Under the pieces are notes generated by a model. The model had not been told where the DNA came from and searched no databases. It saw only the letters and a list, made by a program, of their open reading frames with translations. This document shows positions 24,507-36,141 of a stretch of DNA of 64,000 nucleotides, in pieces. Position 1 is the stretch's first letter, and every line of letters begins with the position of its first letter. This DNA comes from Planococcus citri. Lineage: Eukaryota; Arthropoda; Insecta; Hemiptera; Pseudococcidae. The DNA lies in NCBI RefSeq assembly GCF_950023065.1, contig NC_088677.1:23147230-23211229 (forward strand), read 5' to 3'. Both the position numbers and the translations under genes were made by a program.

Positions 24507-25832
24507 TTAGAGCTTTAGCTCCACCGCAGACGAAACATCCGCAGACGGTGACACATCCGGAGCCAACATTTCTTTTAGTTTGACATGAAGAGTCTTAACT
24601 TTACAAAGAATTTCATCGGAGATACGCAACTGCTCGTCAAGTGTAGCACCACGAACAGAGGTCGCAATTTTCAGCTGATTCTTGACGAACGCATCGTAAA
24701 GCTGCGAAAGATCCGATTCGATTAATTTGATATCATCGATCAACGATTTCTGTCTCTTCATCTGTTGGTCAAGCAAATCGGCAGCGATACGAAGGCGTTT
24801 GTTTTGATTGAAATGCTCATCCAATAAAGAATTCGTTGATGGTGGCGCCGGAGATAGGGTTTCTATAGCAAAAGTCTCTTTTAATTTCGTTAGAATTTTA
24901 CGAACTTTTTGCTGCACTTGGGACGAAATCGTAACTTGATCGTTGAACAGGGACGAGTTGTCTTCAATCAATGCGGTGATTTCGCACTGATTCGAGATGA
25001 ATTTTTCGTGATACTTATCCAAGTGTTCGGATTGAACCTCTGCATCTTTCGATTCGAGATCATCAGTTGGTTGCAGTGAATCGATCATTTCGATGTAAAA
25101 TTTCTGCTTACGTTTTAGCGAAGTTAAATCAGAAATGGTACGTTGATCGTTCACTTTCAGATCACACGATGAAGTCGACGACAATGGTGTCGGAGGTGGT
25201 GTTTCAACTACCGATGCCGATATCGAAAACTCTTTCAGTTGAGCTTGAATTTTACGAACTTTTTGTTGAACTTTGAGCGAAATTTCGGCTTGCTCGTTGA
25301 ACGACGACGACGACTTACAGTCAATCAAAGCGATGATTTCGCTCTGATTCGAGATGAATTTTTTATGATACTGGTTCAAGTGTTCGGAATGAACTTCCGC
25401 TTCTTTTAATTTAAGATCGCCCGTCGGTTCTAGTAAATCGATCATTTTCATGTAAAATTTCTGCTTATGTACCAGCGAAGCTAAATCACAGAACGTTGCT
25501 GCAGGTTGATGTTGATCGTTTATCATCTTCGCTTCAGATGCAGTCGACGATATGGTGTAATCAGGCGAGAAAAATCGTAGTAATATTTTTTCAATATGAA
25601 GTACCTTTTTCTGCACGAAGCACGCGATATTGCAGAATTTTTCTGAATACGTATAACCGAAGCTGAACGAGTGTGGGGAAGATTTCGTGAATCCTCTGTA
25701 AAGCGATAGGAGACCTTTATGACACGTAGAAGCTTCTTCTATACTAATTTCATTTCCTTTTTCCAATATTGCGGATTCCATTTCGGCGAGTTCTATACAT
25801 ACAGCCTCCGCTGACATTTCTGTAGATTCCAT
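24507..25832 (-). CDS. Helical-module repeat protein, array gene 2 (441 aa)
   Basis: Family of unknown function. N-terminal variant module at residues 8-90 (ESAILEKGNEIS, then FCNIACFVQKKVLHIEKILL), two KQKFY-type modules at about 122-202 and 241-320, and a shortened last module at 357-425 in which about 15 residues between helices 1 and 2 are missing (IKLIESDLSQLYDAFVKNQ). It ends without the C-terminal variant module seen in genes 5-9. Proline/serine-rich linkers separate the modules. There is no signal peptide or membrane segment, so cytoplasmic or nuclear location is likely. The start is chosen because the ATG is shared in position with genes 3, 5 and 6 and follows the conserved upstream block. 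Closest in architecture to gene 3. Confidence 0.85.
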   Translation of the reverse strand: MESTEMSAEAVCIELAEMESAILEKGNEISIEEASTCHKGLLSLYRGFTKSSPHSFSFGYTYSEKFCNIACFVQKKVLHIEKILLRFFSPDYTISSTASEAKMINDQHQPAATFCDLASLVHKQKFYMKMIDLLEPTGDLKLKEAEVHSEHLNQYHKKFISNQSEIIALIDCKSSSSFNEQAEISLKVQQKVRKIQAQLKEFSISASVVETPPPTPLSSTSSCDLKVNDQRTISDLTSLKRKQKFYIEMIDSLQPTDDLESKDAEVQSEHLDKYHEKFISNQCEITALIEDNSSLFNDQVTISSQVQQKVRKILTKLKETFAIETLSPAPPSTNSLLDEHFNQNKRLRIAADLLDQQMKRQKSLIDDIKLIESDLSQLYDAFVKNQLKIATSVRGATLDEQLRISDEILCKVKTLHVKLKEMLAPDVSPSADVSSAVELKL

Positions 25833-26579
25833 TGTTCAAATTCTAGGAACTCGTTGGCTCGGAGAACACCGTCGAAAAAAATCGAAAATTGCACACAAAT
25901 AGCAAATTTACGTTCGAAACACTGAGCTTGTAAAGAAACGACGAATAAGAACGAGTGTTGATTAGTTCAACTTGATACAAATTATCACGATTTTCTAACA
26001 CGACTGTAGCGAACAAAACACGAAATCGCAAATCGTACAGAACGACAGCAAGAACCAAATAACAATATCGAACAGTCATTTTATGGGGGAAAACCAGAAT
26101 TCAACGCTAATATCGTTCCCCAGTTCCCTCTAATACCCGAAAACATCATACTCTTATCACATAAATCATTTTTACAGAGCCATGCACTATGATAATATGT
26201 AGGTAGGTACTAGGTAGGTACCTACAACACACTTGAAAAGCCAGACTTTCATGGCATTTCTTGAAAACTAATTGTAATTTTTGGGAATTTTTTTCAAATT
26301 AAAATTTTTCTTATTTTTTTTTTTTTGCAAAAAATCGATATTTTTTAGCTAGATACGAGATCATGTGTGATCCGTTTGTGGCTTCAAAATAGAAAATCAT
26401 CATTCTCCTGTATTTTAAGTTGACGTACGTTGCTCGAAATTTCAATTTTTCTCACGATTTTGACTTTCAAGATCTAAACCCAGCACATTTTCTAGCTTAT
26501 ATTTCCATTTCCTTTCAAGAAGGTATGTTTCACTGCGACTTTCATGAATTTTTAAAAAAATTTAATTGTGGCTCCTCAC
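25833..26579. promoter_or_regulatory. Upstream region of array gene 2
   Basis: The first about 100 bp match the 5-prime flanks of other array genes (complement of GGCTCGGAGAACACCGTCGA). About 290 bp upstream lies CAGTTCCCTC, then CTCTTATCA, a pair also found upstream of genes 3, 4 and 8. 26,230-26,370 is a remnant of the degenerate repeat. Promoter function is inferred from conservation only. Confidence 0.35.
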
Positions 26580-27889
26580 CAGGGATTGTACTCAAATTTT
26601 TCTCAAAAAAGTAACATTAGTACCTAACCAAAAAAGCCGGAAAAAGTAACCAAAAAAAATGTTAATGTAAAAAAAAGGTGGCACAAAACATTACATTTCA
26701 TTTTAGATTTCAAAAAAACAAAACAAAACGTAACGAAAATTTCGATAGCACTTTTTTCAAAAAACACAGAAAAAAAACATCAAAATTCGAATAAAAACCA
26801 TTTTTGAAAAAAAAAACTGTAAAAGCTCAAAACAGATGATTATCAACATTTTGAAAGTAAACTACTCGTAAATCAAAATACAAAAAGAAAGCATGAAAAA
26901 AATATTGGATTCCGGAAATGACCAAAACAGGAAGCAGAGCAAAGATCAGGATCTGGAGAGAAAAAATAGTCGAAAAATAATGTTGAAAACCCTCTTCGTG
27001 ACCTTCTTTTGATAAATCAAAATCATAAGTCCCTGTAAGAATAAAACTGATGAGCGAAATTCAAAATGAACCAAAAAACAGAGTTTTGTCAAAATTTAAA
27101 AAGTTGAAAAAAATCACGAGGATTCCAAAATAAAAATTCGATTAAAAGTAGAAAAACTCCACCGAAAAAATTAAGGCAAAAGCACCAAAATTTAAGAAAA
27201 AACATCGCAAGAATTGGAAAAAAATCAAGAAATTTACCGACAAAATTGCGAAAACTTCACAAAAATTTAGACACAAAAAAACACAAAAATTCGAAAATTC
27301 GGGGAAAATGGTCGAAAAATTGGGAAAAAAAATCTATGAGAATTCAAAAGAATAAAACTTGAAAAATTTAAGCAGAAAAAATTACTTGAATTTGGGGCTA
27401 AATTATGAGAAAATTTTATAAAGAAAAAAAAATACAAAATTCAAGAAAAAGAATGAAACTTGAAAAAGGGAGAGAGAGTGAGGAATCAACGAATGAAAGA
27501 TATCAAGATGCAGAAAAATGTACCACAAAAGGTGAAAATAAAAAAAACAAAAGTCATCAAATCTTGAAGAAGCTTTCCCTCCTTTCTCGAAAAAAAATAT
27601 CAAAATTTAAAGGAAATCATGATTTTTGGAAAAATAAAAATCACAATTTCACAAAATTTGAGCAAAAAAAATCACTTGTTTTTTTAAAGCACAAAATTCA
27701 AAAAAAAAAAAACGGTTGAAATGAAAAAAATGCATTTAAAATTTGAGGAAAAATGACCACAATTTAGAACAAAACTATAGAATTGTGAAAATTCAAAGTT
27801 GATATAAATTCTGTCAAAAATGAAGAAACTTTGCCAAAATTTGAAAAGAGGAAAAAAAATGGAAATTCCGAAAAAATCATCGAAAAACT

Positions 27890-28969
27890 TGTTATGGTGC
27901 AATCTGCCTCCACCTACTATAGGTGATAGATCTTAGGGTAACCCTTTACGCGATGTGATTTATTGCTATTTAGTAAAGAGGGTTCCAGTAACATGGGAAA
28001 ATATTATAAAATAGGGAGTGAATGATACCTTTCAATAGTCAAGGAGGCACGAGCTTCTGTCGATTGAAAGGTATCTTCACTTTGTTTTTGCGATCGGCCG
28101 TGGCAAGATCCTCGTCAAAGTATGTGGTCAAGAAGTAATTTGTATACGAAAATAGGCCTAGGCCTAGCCTAAGTAGTATTATTTTCAGGATAACCCACTA
28201 CCCGTGTGTTTAAGATAATATTTTGATTTAATCGTAATCATTGGTAGTCATTAATTAATACTCTGAGGTGATGATCTGACGATTGTACCTTTTGCAGTCA
28301 TATCAAGATATTCCTAGGTATCTTGAATGAAGCGTGTGATACGTGTGTCTCTTCGTAAAGCAGCCACCAACAGCCACTATTATTGGGGTAGGCTAAGGAA
28401 AAGAGATGGTGTGACAGTGAGCAGTGTTCGGTAAGTGGGTACTTACATGGTGGTGTATCCACTATATTAATTATAGCTTTATCATAATTAATAGATGACG
28501 TCATTCGCCATAAGGGATGGAGCTTTGGAGCATGGATTCCTCACTTACGTATAAATGAACCTATTTCGCATACATAACTTTAGTAAATTGCTCGGTTAGT
28601 AAGGTGTCAATTCCATGTATAATTGCCATGATATGCCAGGAGAAGTGCCTTAAGCATTATCCTATTTGTCTAGATTGAACACATTTAATGAATAAATAAC
28701 ATATTACAATATGTTAGGTATAAATAACGTAAATGTAGTGAATGTCTTGACTGAATAAATCCTTTGTACATAAATAGTATTTAAATGTTGATTATTTATG
28801 TACTTGATGACCTAGAATTCGTATTGATTACTTAAGAGAACTCCCATCTGAGCTAGCTATAGGAGTTGAATAAATCTCCCCCCTAAGGTGATATTTATGA
28901 GAGAAACCATCAACTTAATCAATAACAATTACCACACATTCGCTGATCATTATCAATTCTAAGATAACA
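27890..28969. mobile_element. Solo LTR of an LTR retrotransposon
   Basis: 1,080 bp beginning TGTTAT and ending ATAACA, flanked by AACT on both sides (27,886-27,889 and 28,970-28,973). Copies of the host transposon read straight through this position (AAAAACTTGAAA near 12,340), confirming an insertion. It is richer in G and C than its host and carries AATAAA hexamers in the second half, as expected for an LTR. No internal gag-pol region or partner LTR is present in the window, so it is probably a product of LTR-LTR recombination. Confidence 0.75.
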
Positions 28970-29527
28970 AACTTGAAAAAAGAGAACTCGCGAAAATTCA
29001 AAAAAATTGTACCCGTCAGAATAGCGAAAAATATACAAAAATTCAAAAGAAAACTCACCAAATCAGCGAAGAAAAAAATTCACAAAATTCAAAAAAAGCT
29101 ATCGAACCGAAATAAGGAAAAATCCAGACTATTTGAGCAATAAAATCACACAAGCTCAAGGGAAAATTTTTATGAAAAAATCACGAGAATTCAAGGTGAT
29201 AAAATTCGGAAAAAATTCAGGTGAAAAAATCATCAAAATTCAGAGCAAATCATGGAGAAATGATTTTGGAAAAGAATCACCACCAAAATTCAAGATGTAA
29301 AAATCAATCAAAACAGGAGAAAATCCACTAAAAACCATCGAGAAATTCAAAAGAAAAATCATCAAAACTGAAAAAGCAGTGATGTCATTTAAATAATAGC
29401 AATGTTTTTTTTCGTAACATTTCAGATAAAATTTTGAAAAAAAAAGACTTTTAGTGACCAACATTTTTAAAAAGTAACCAAAAGTTAGTTACCTTCTATT
29501 AGTAATTTTAGTAACTTGGTTACTTAA

Positions 29528-30007
29528 GGCTATTCTCTACCCCAATGAAAACGTTCGAAATATGAAGCCGATTTGTTCGTTATTTTCATCGTTCGTTCAT
29601 AAGATTGCGTGTAATCGAGTGAACGAATTTAGTCGTACTTATGTCCCGCGACCCGCTCCCATCTAAACTTTAGACGGGGATTTCTCCGTGAATTTTCAAA
29701 ATTCTTTCAATTTTTTTTCACCAATGCTAATATTTTATCATTGAAAGCGAGGGTATGTAGCCATATTTTCCAATTTAGCTTTTCCAACGGAGATCTGAGC
29801 ATCAATAATACCTCCATTCAATTCCCAATGACGGCCACAAAATGACATAAATCAAAAATATCTCGACATACCCTCGCTTTTGAATGTTTTCTGAGTAAAA
29901 TAAACCAAACCCCATGAAAATCCGTGCAGTAGTTTTTGCACAATCCCCGGCCAAAGTTCGTAGTTTTCATCAAAAATCGCTACTGATAACAGGGGTAGAG
30001 AATAGCC
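29528..30007. mobile_element. TTAA-flanked MITE, copy A
   Basis: Perfect 16-bp inverted termini GGCTATTCTCTACCCC, flanked by TTAA (29,524-29,527 and 30,008-30,011). The same site in transposon copy 2 (about 12,910) is empty: ATTACTTAAACAGTAAC. A second copy lies at 21,983-22,434. Non-coding. Confidence 0.85.
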
Positions 30008-30040
30008 TTAAAAAGTAACAGAGTACAATCCCTGCCTCAC

Positions 30041-30918
30041 TCATTTTTTCCACAATTTTTTACATTCTAACTCCCTCCTCACCAAAAAACCCTTTAAATA
30101 TGCAAAATTTTTCCCCGAGTAAAATAAATAGAGACCTTTTCTGTGAAAATGTATTGGGAGGTGGGGGGGATGTAATTAGATTTTACATCAAAACCAACCT
30201 CAAACAATGAATTTTAGGACACTTGGGGTGGGAAGGGGTTTCACACTCAAACATTACGTTTTGGAATTTCGGATGTTGCCTAGTAAGAACTTATCTTTTG
30301 AATGAGTTTCATTCATTTAGGTATAATAACTCGAAAGTAAGCGGATTTCAACATCATACCCTTGAAAGCTCTTTCACTCATAGGTAAATACCAATACCAA
30401 AATTCGGTGGGCGAGAATAATTGAAATTTGTGTAAAAATGATAAATATGTGGATAAGTCCCTAGCATTTTTATTAACTACAGACAACAATGAAGTCGATT
30501 TCCTCAAACAAGTGAGTTCATTAATAATACGAACGACTTTTCCGACATGAATGACATGATCAACGATGGATTTTTTTCGTCATACCATAGATTATCTCCA
30601 CTGTAATAAAACGATCAACTTGGCAATCCACAAAATAAATTACGTATAAAGAAAAATACTTGAGTAAACCAATAACGTGGATCTCGAATTGACTTTCACA
30701 ATTATTTTCATATTTGATCGCTTGTTCAACTTCTGACAGTTTTTCTGAGATCAAACGAAGATAGGTACGATGATTCACTAACAAGTTGCTGAATTTTCAG
30801 CTGGTGTAAATTATTTAAAAAAAAAAAAACACTCGTTTAGATATAATTTATTGTAAAACGATTACAAAGATCAACTTTTTAATGTTAAAAAATCGTTCTT
30901 CTCAAATGAAGAATTGAA
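30041..30918. other. Intergenic DNA between transposon copy 3 and array gene 3
   Basis: 30,041-30,290 is paralogous to 24,050-24,300. The remainder is AT-rich 3-prime flank of gene 3. Open frames of 64-74 residues here show no recognisable protein character. Confidence 0.4.
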
Positions 30919-32193
30919 TCAGACAATTTGAGCTTCAGCTTCACGAGACGAAACATCCGCAGACGGCAACACATCCGGAGCAAACATTTCTTTCAGTTTG
31001 ATTTGAAGGGTCTTCACTTTACGAAGCATTTCATCAGAGATTCGAAACTGGTCATCAAGAGTGACACCAAGGACACCGGTCGCAATCTTCAGTTGATTCT
31101 TACCGAACGTATCGTAAAGCTGCGAAAGATCCGATTCGAGTAGTTTGATATCTTCGATCAACGATTTCTGTCTATTCATATGCTGCTCGAGCAAATCGGA
31201 AGCGATGCGAAGGCGTTTGGTTTGATTGGCATGCTTATCCAGTAAAGACTTCGTTGATGGTGTCGCCGGAGGTAGGGTTTCCATTGCCAAAGTATCATTT
31301 AATTTCGCTAAAATTTTACTAACTTTTTGCTGAACTTGGGACGAAATTGTAACTTGATCGTCGAACACGGACGAGGTGTCTTCAATCAATTCAATTATTT
31401 TGCACTGATTCGAGATGAATTTCGCATGATACTTGTTCAAGTGTTCGGATTGAACTTTTGCATCTTTCGATTCGAGATCACCAGTTGGTTCGAGTGAATC
31501 GATCATTTTCATGTAAAATTTCTGCTTACGTTTCAGCGGATTTATCGAAGTTGAATCAGAGACATGTTGATCGTTCACCTTCGGATCAGGAGCAGTTTCA
31601 ACTACCGATGCGGATGCCGAAATCTCTTTCAATTTTGCTTCAATTTCACGAACTCTCTGTTGAACGCTGAGTGAAATTTTAACTTGCTTCTTGAACGAGG
31701 CGCCGTTAATCAACGAGGTGATTTCGCTCTGATTCGAGATGAATTTTTTGTGATACTGGTCCAAGTGTTTAGATCGAATTTCTGCTTCATTCAATTCAAG
31801 ATCACCCGTCGGTTCCAACGAATCGATCAGTTTCATGTAAAATTTCTGCTTATGTTTCAACGAAGCTAAATCAGGTTCATCGATTTTTTCTTCATCGAAT
31901 GCGGTTGACGATATAGTGTAATCAGGCGAGAAAAATCGTAGTAATATTTTTTCAATATGAAGTACCTTTTTCTGCACGAAGTATGCGATATTGCAGAATT
32001 GTTCAAAAAAATTAAAAGCGCAGTTGAACGAGCCTGAGGAAGATTTCGTGAATCCTTTGTAAAGCGAAAGGAGACGATTGTGTAACGCACAAGCTTCTTC
32101 TGAAGTGATTTCATTTCCTCTTTCCAATATTGCGGATTCCATTTCGGCGAGTTTTACACATACACCATTCGGTGACATTTTCGCAAATTCCAT
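30919..32193 (-). CDS. Helical-module repeat protein, array gene 3 (424 aa)
   Basis: Same unknown family and same layout as gene 2: an N-terminal variant module (about residues 8-90, FCNIAYFVQKKVLHIEKILL), two KQKFY-type modules (about 116-195 and 225-305), and a shortened last module (about 340-410) with the same 15-residue gap, then an acidic/serine tail. It lacks the C-terminal module. The shared gap shows genes 2 and 3 descend from one altered copy. The open frame is complete, starts at the conserved Met, and has no introns, signal peptide or membrane helix. The linker NQTKRLRIA before the last module is basic, as in gene 2. Confidence 0.85.
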   Translation of the reverse strand: MEFAKMSPNGVCVKLAEMESAILERGNEITSEEACALHNRLLSLYKGFTKSSSGSFNCAFNFFEQFCNIAYFVQKKVLHIEKILLRFFSPDYTISSTAFDEEKIDEPDLASLKHKQKFYMKLIDSLEPTGDLELNEAEIRSKHLDQYHKKFISNQSEITSLINGASFKKQVKISLSVQQRVREIEAKLKEISASASVVETAPDPKVNDQHVSDSTSINPLKRKQKFYMKMIDSLEPTGDLESKDAKVQSEHLNKYHAKFISNQCKIIELIEDTSSVFDDQVTISSQVQQKVSKILAKLNDTLAMETLPPATPSTKSLLDKHANQTKRLRIASDLLEQHMNRQKSLIEDIKLLESDLSQLYDTFGKNQLKIATGVLGVTLDDQFRISDEMLRKVKTLQIKLKEMFAPDVLPSADVSSREAEAQIV

Positions 32194-32640
32194 TGTTCAA
32201 ATCCTAGGAACTCGTGGCTCAGAGAACACCGTCGAAAAATTCGATAATTACACAAAATTACAAGTTTACCGTTTACGTAACACAACTGTATAGTGAACAA
32301 CAAAGTAACACACGTAATAGCAAAGCATACAGTGGGAAAACAGAATTCAGACTCATATCTTTTCCCAGTTCCCTCTACTACCCGAATACTTCATACTCTT
32401 ATCACATGATAACTTTTGCAGAGCCATGAGCCATGCACCAAGACACTTGGTTGCATTCGAATTCTCTGATTGTCTTTTTCACAACGAGACTACAATGAAG
32501 AAATGAAATCACTCAGTTCACTAATAAAAACCTATTTCAGTATATTGATTTCGAGACGTTCAATATTCTTCCTTCCCCTGTTTTCATTTTACTTTGTGAG
32601 CAATAGGTATAAAATAGGGCTAGGTAATAGTTTTTCACGT
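32194..32640. promoter_or_regulatory. Upstream region of array gene 3
   Basis: Carries the shared start-proximal block (complement of GAGAACACCGTCGAAAAATT) and, at about 32,366-32,403, the CAGTTCCCTC...CTCTTATCA pair found upstream of gene 2. Read on the gene strand, TGATAAGAG contains a WGATAR-type core. Function is inferred only. Confidence 0.35.
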
Positions 32641-33224
32641 TTTTTCGAATTTTGATGGAGCCTAGAAAAAAAGTACCATTGAGTGACCTCAATAAGACGT
32701 GGGAAAATTTTTTTTTTTTTTTTGGTCAATGTTAAACCTTATCTCTCGAGCTCAAAGTTTAAAATTTTTCAAAGCATTTTCAGATGTTTTGATAGTTTTA
32801 ACAAAAAAAGACCTCCTACCTACTCGAATTTTCAATTTTTTCCACAATGTTTTTTAAACTTTTTTTTATTTTTGTGACACAAACCTTTTGAGCTACAAAA
32901 AATTGATGTCTCGTTTTAGAGTGTTACTAGATTGTTTTTAAATTGCAGGTACAGCTCCCCTCTCACTTTTTTCCAACAAATTTTGTCAAGTTTAAAAGTT
33001 CTCAAAACGCCAGTTTTTTCATTCAAAATTTATGAGTAATTTCGTCATAAGAATTTAACATACGGTCTAGATTTAGGCCTACAATTTTATTGCAGCATGG
33101 CTACGAATTTTTTTGAATTTCCAAAATTTTGGGTTCAAGCGAGAGAGAGAGGGGGGAACTGACCGCGAATTATAGAGATAATTTGGCCACAATTTTTTGC
33201 TAGGCTCCATCAAAATTCGAAAAA
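32641..33224. mobile_element. Inverted-repeat element, about 580 bp (MITE-like)
   Basis: A perfect 20-bp inverted repeat, CGAATTTTGATGGAGCCTAG at 32,646-32,665 and its complement at 33,200-33,219, with extra T/A matches outside. No transposase. A target duplication cannot be decided because the outer bases are homopolymeric. Confidence 0.6.
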
Positions 33225-34435
33225 AATGCAAAAATTTCAAGTAGAAAAGCCAGAAGTTCTATCGTGATAAATCTAAAAATCACAAAAAAAACATAAACTA
33301 ATCAAACAAAATCGCAAAACCGCATTAAAAAGCAGTAATTAGGTGCCTAATTTGACGAGCAGGTGAATAAATACCTATCTATACTCCTCTTGGTGTTTTT
33401 TATAAGATCAAGAAAAATAGCCTTTCAAAGTTAGTTTTGATGTAAAACGTAAAACAATCTCCAAATTTTTTTGAATCTATACTTTCAATCTAATAAATGT
33501 AAACTTACGAGTATATGCCCGAATTTCAATATTCCTAATTTTTCGAGGAGCTCATTGAAAAATTCTGAAAAACTTTCACAAAAAATAGCCATTAGATACG
33601 TGCCACGTGATGAAATTTTTACCAAAAAATTTAGGAAGCCTGGAAGGGGGTCGAAAATTTCAAAAATTGACTGAAAAAAATAAGAAGGGACTAGGGAGCT
33701 ATAGCTGAATTTTTTGCATTTTTTTAGAGCTCAAAAGATGGTGCAACATACTAAAGAAATATGAAAGGAATAAAAAAATATTTTCTCGTTTTTCCGACGT
33801 GTTGCCTTCAAGATGAATATTGTCAAAATAATTGAAAATTCGAGCAACATGGGGTAGGTCTTGATATAGGTACTCGTACATTCAAAAACACGAAAATTAT
33901 CATTTCGAAGTACTTGGAAAAATTTGGAAACAGAAATTAACAGTTCTCAATTCTTATCCATTACATTTTTGAATGTTTTCTTGCTTTGAAGGCTTCCATA
34001 CTCGAAGATCAACTAAGTACTTGGGAGATCGAAGGAGGTTTTACAGAATTCGATATTTCTGAAGTGATTTTACCTTTGAGCAATGTACGTCAAAAAACAC
34101 AAAATTGTCAAATTACACGTTCTACCCCAATCGTTTCTAGTATGTATGGATTCTTGTGCACTGAAAAATCACAACTAATGCATATCTCTGAAGAGGTTCT
34201 CAAAAAATAAAAAAATGAAATTTTCACTGATTGCAGATGCTTTTTCCTTAAGTGTACATGAAAACTTTTTTTTTTTAATTGATGGTATTTTTTCGGATTT
34301 TCCTTATTTCGACATTCTTAAAAATTCATAACACGACTTTGAGGAGACTTAAGTAGGTACTAGCTGGATATGATTTGGCCAATTATATTTCGTCACTTGT
34401 TCAGAAAAGTAAGGTATCATTTTCGTATTTTTTGA
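33225..34435. repeat. Duplicated intergenic flank between array genes 3 and 4
   Basis: No gene. Segments resemble the spacers at 42.1-42.3, 50.3, 54.2-54.7 and 55.0-55.1 kb (for example TTGAAGGCTTCCATACTC and CAAGATGAATATTGTC), so this is array-unit flank. The 74-residue open frame at 33,986-34,210 lies in such a flank and is not conserved as a frame in the sister copies. Confidence 0.5.
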
Positions 34436-35519
34436 TAGTCCAAGAGCTATACCACTGGGATTGGGCCGAAATAACTGAAAGCTGGGAATGGTCTCAAAAG
34501 TTAGTATACATAACCCTATTTTGAAAACACTTGGTCTGCCGATCCGCAGCTGCTGCTTTAAAGCTCAGTGAAAGCTCAAAAGTTCAAAATTTTTCTGAAC
34601 TTTCAGCTCAGAAAACTGATGGCTGAAATTGGTGCCTAATTATAGGATTTTTCGCGCTGAATCCGAATATATCGGTCTGCCGACCCATAAGTGCCGCCAA
34701 AGCCCCAGACTGGGTCAAGAGGGGAGCAAATTTGACAAATTTCATGTTTTTGGGCTAAATTCTCATAAAAAGCAACAAAATTGGATTAAAAATTATTTTC
34801 AAGCAGTTTAACGGAATGCTCTATGGCTAAAATGATTTTTAGGCACCGAAATTTTTCAAAATTTTCATTTTTGGGGGGTGGGGCGTGAGGGGAGTATTAA
34901 TGAATTCAGCAAATATGGCTTTGTGATACATCAAAATAATATGTTTTTTGACGGTATTGTCCTCCAATGTGAAAAATATTGCTATAATTGAATTCTACGG
35001 CCCAAAAAACATATATTTTGATGTATCACAAGGCCATATTTGCTGAATTTATTAATACTCCCCTCACGCCCCACCCCCCAAAAATGAAAATTTTGAAAAA
35101 TTTTGGTGCCTAAAAATCATTTTAGCCATAGAGCATTCCGTTAAACTGCTTGAAAATAATTTTCAATCCGATTTTGTAGCTTTTTTTGAGAATTTAGCCC
35201 CAAAACATGAAATTTGTCAAATTTGCTCCCCTTTTGACCCAGTCTGGCGGGGCTTTGGCGGCACTTATGGGTCGGCAGACCGATATATTCGGATTCAGCG
35301 CGGAAAATCCTATAATTAGGCACCAATTTCAGCCATCAGTTTTCTCAGCTGAAAGTTCAGAAAAATTTTGAACTTTTGAGCTTTCACTGAGCTTTAAAGC
35401 AGCAGCTGCGGATCGGCAGACCAAGTGTTTTCAAAATAGGGGTATGTATACTAACTTTTGAGACCATCCCCAGCTTTCAGTTATTTCGGCCCAATCCCAG
35501 TGGTATAGCTCTTGGACTA
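34436..35519. mobile_element. Near-perfect hairpin MITE, 1,084 bp, TGA target duplication
   Basis: Arms of about 520 bp (34,436-34,957 and about 35,000-35,519) are near-identical reverse complements around a spacer of about 45 bp. Termini are TAGTCCAAGAGCTATACCAC. TGA flanks both ends (34,433-34,435 and 35,520-35,522). Sister array flanks at about 42,350, 50,420 and 55,212 show the empty site, TTTTTTGACGTGGTCTTGAG, so the 3-bp duplication is directly visible. A 3-bp duplication suggests a PIF/Harbinger-type transposase source. The paired 60- and 61-residue open frames are the two arms. Confidence 0.85.
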
Positions 35520-36141
35520 TGACGTAGTCTTGAGAAGAAATTACTTACAAACGATCGTTCATGTGAAAAACTCTGACTCATTTGTTTACAAATTGATCTA
35601 AACAAGTGGAAAATGGAAGGTAGCAACGAAGAATTTTTTGCATAAAATTTCACACCATTGAACTCCAAAATTTCGATGTCGTAGAATACATTTCAACGAG
35701 TTTCTAGGGGGAAAAAATCAAAATAGGCTACATATGGATGACTTGAAAATACGAAGTACGAATGGGTATAGAAAGCATTAAAGCAAGTGCCCAATACGTG
35801 GAACAGTTGCTTTTTTATGGAGCCCTTGAGTTTAAAATTTTTTTTCTGGCAATAAAAACCAGTTAAGCAAAATACTCGTATAATAAATTTACATAAGAAA
35901 TTATAAATGCATATTGATTAAATACAAATTGTAAAAATAATCAGTGCATCTAATTAAACAATATTAGAGATTTTTTTGAGGAATAAAAAATGAAATAAAA
36001 AAACTGGAGAATAACAGGTACAAAAAAAACTTAGTTTACAAACCTATATTATACGATCAACGAAGTTAAGACGAACTAAACCAATACCTAAAATCACTTC
36101 ATTAATAAGTATCTAAATTGGAAGTTGAACATGCAAATCAG

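Larger units (their letters stand above)
26580..30034 (-). mobile_element. Family A transposon, copy 3, with two nested insertions
   Basis: Termini CAGGGATTGTACTC and GAGTACAATCCCTG, flanked by a direct 6-bp duplication CCTCAC (26,574-26,579 and 30,035-30,040). The flanks rejoin to match the uninterrupted paralogous sequence near 24,050. Orientation is opposite to the PyK-intron copy. It contains a solo LTR at 27,890-28,969 and a TTAA MITE at 29,528-30,007. After removing these, the core is about 1.9 kb, so it has internal deletions relative to the 3.4-kb copy 1. Non-coding. Confidence 0.8.

Noticed and set aside
26205..26225. GTAGGTAGGTACCTAC tracts as telomere-like repeats
   Set aside because: Not the insect TTAGG unit; short, palindromic and scattered through the window.
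27890..28969. A coding gene in the GC-richer block inside the transposon
   Set aside because: Only a 68-residue frame is present, and the ends and 4-bp duplication fit a solo LTR.
33986..34210. 74-residue plus-strand open frame as a small gene
   Set aside because: It lies in an array-unit flank, and sister copies at 42.2, 50.3 and 55.0 kb do not keep the frame.
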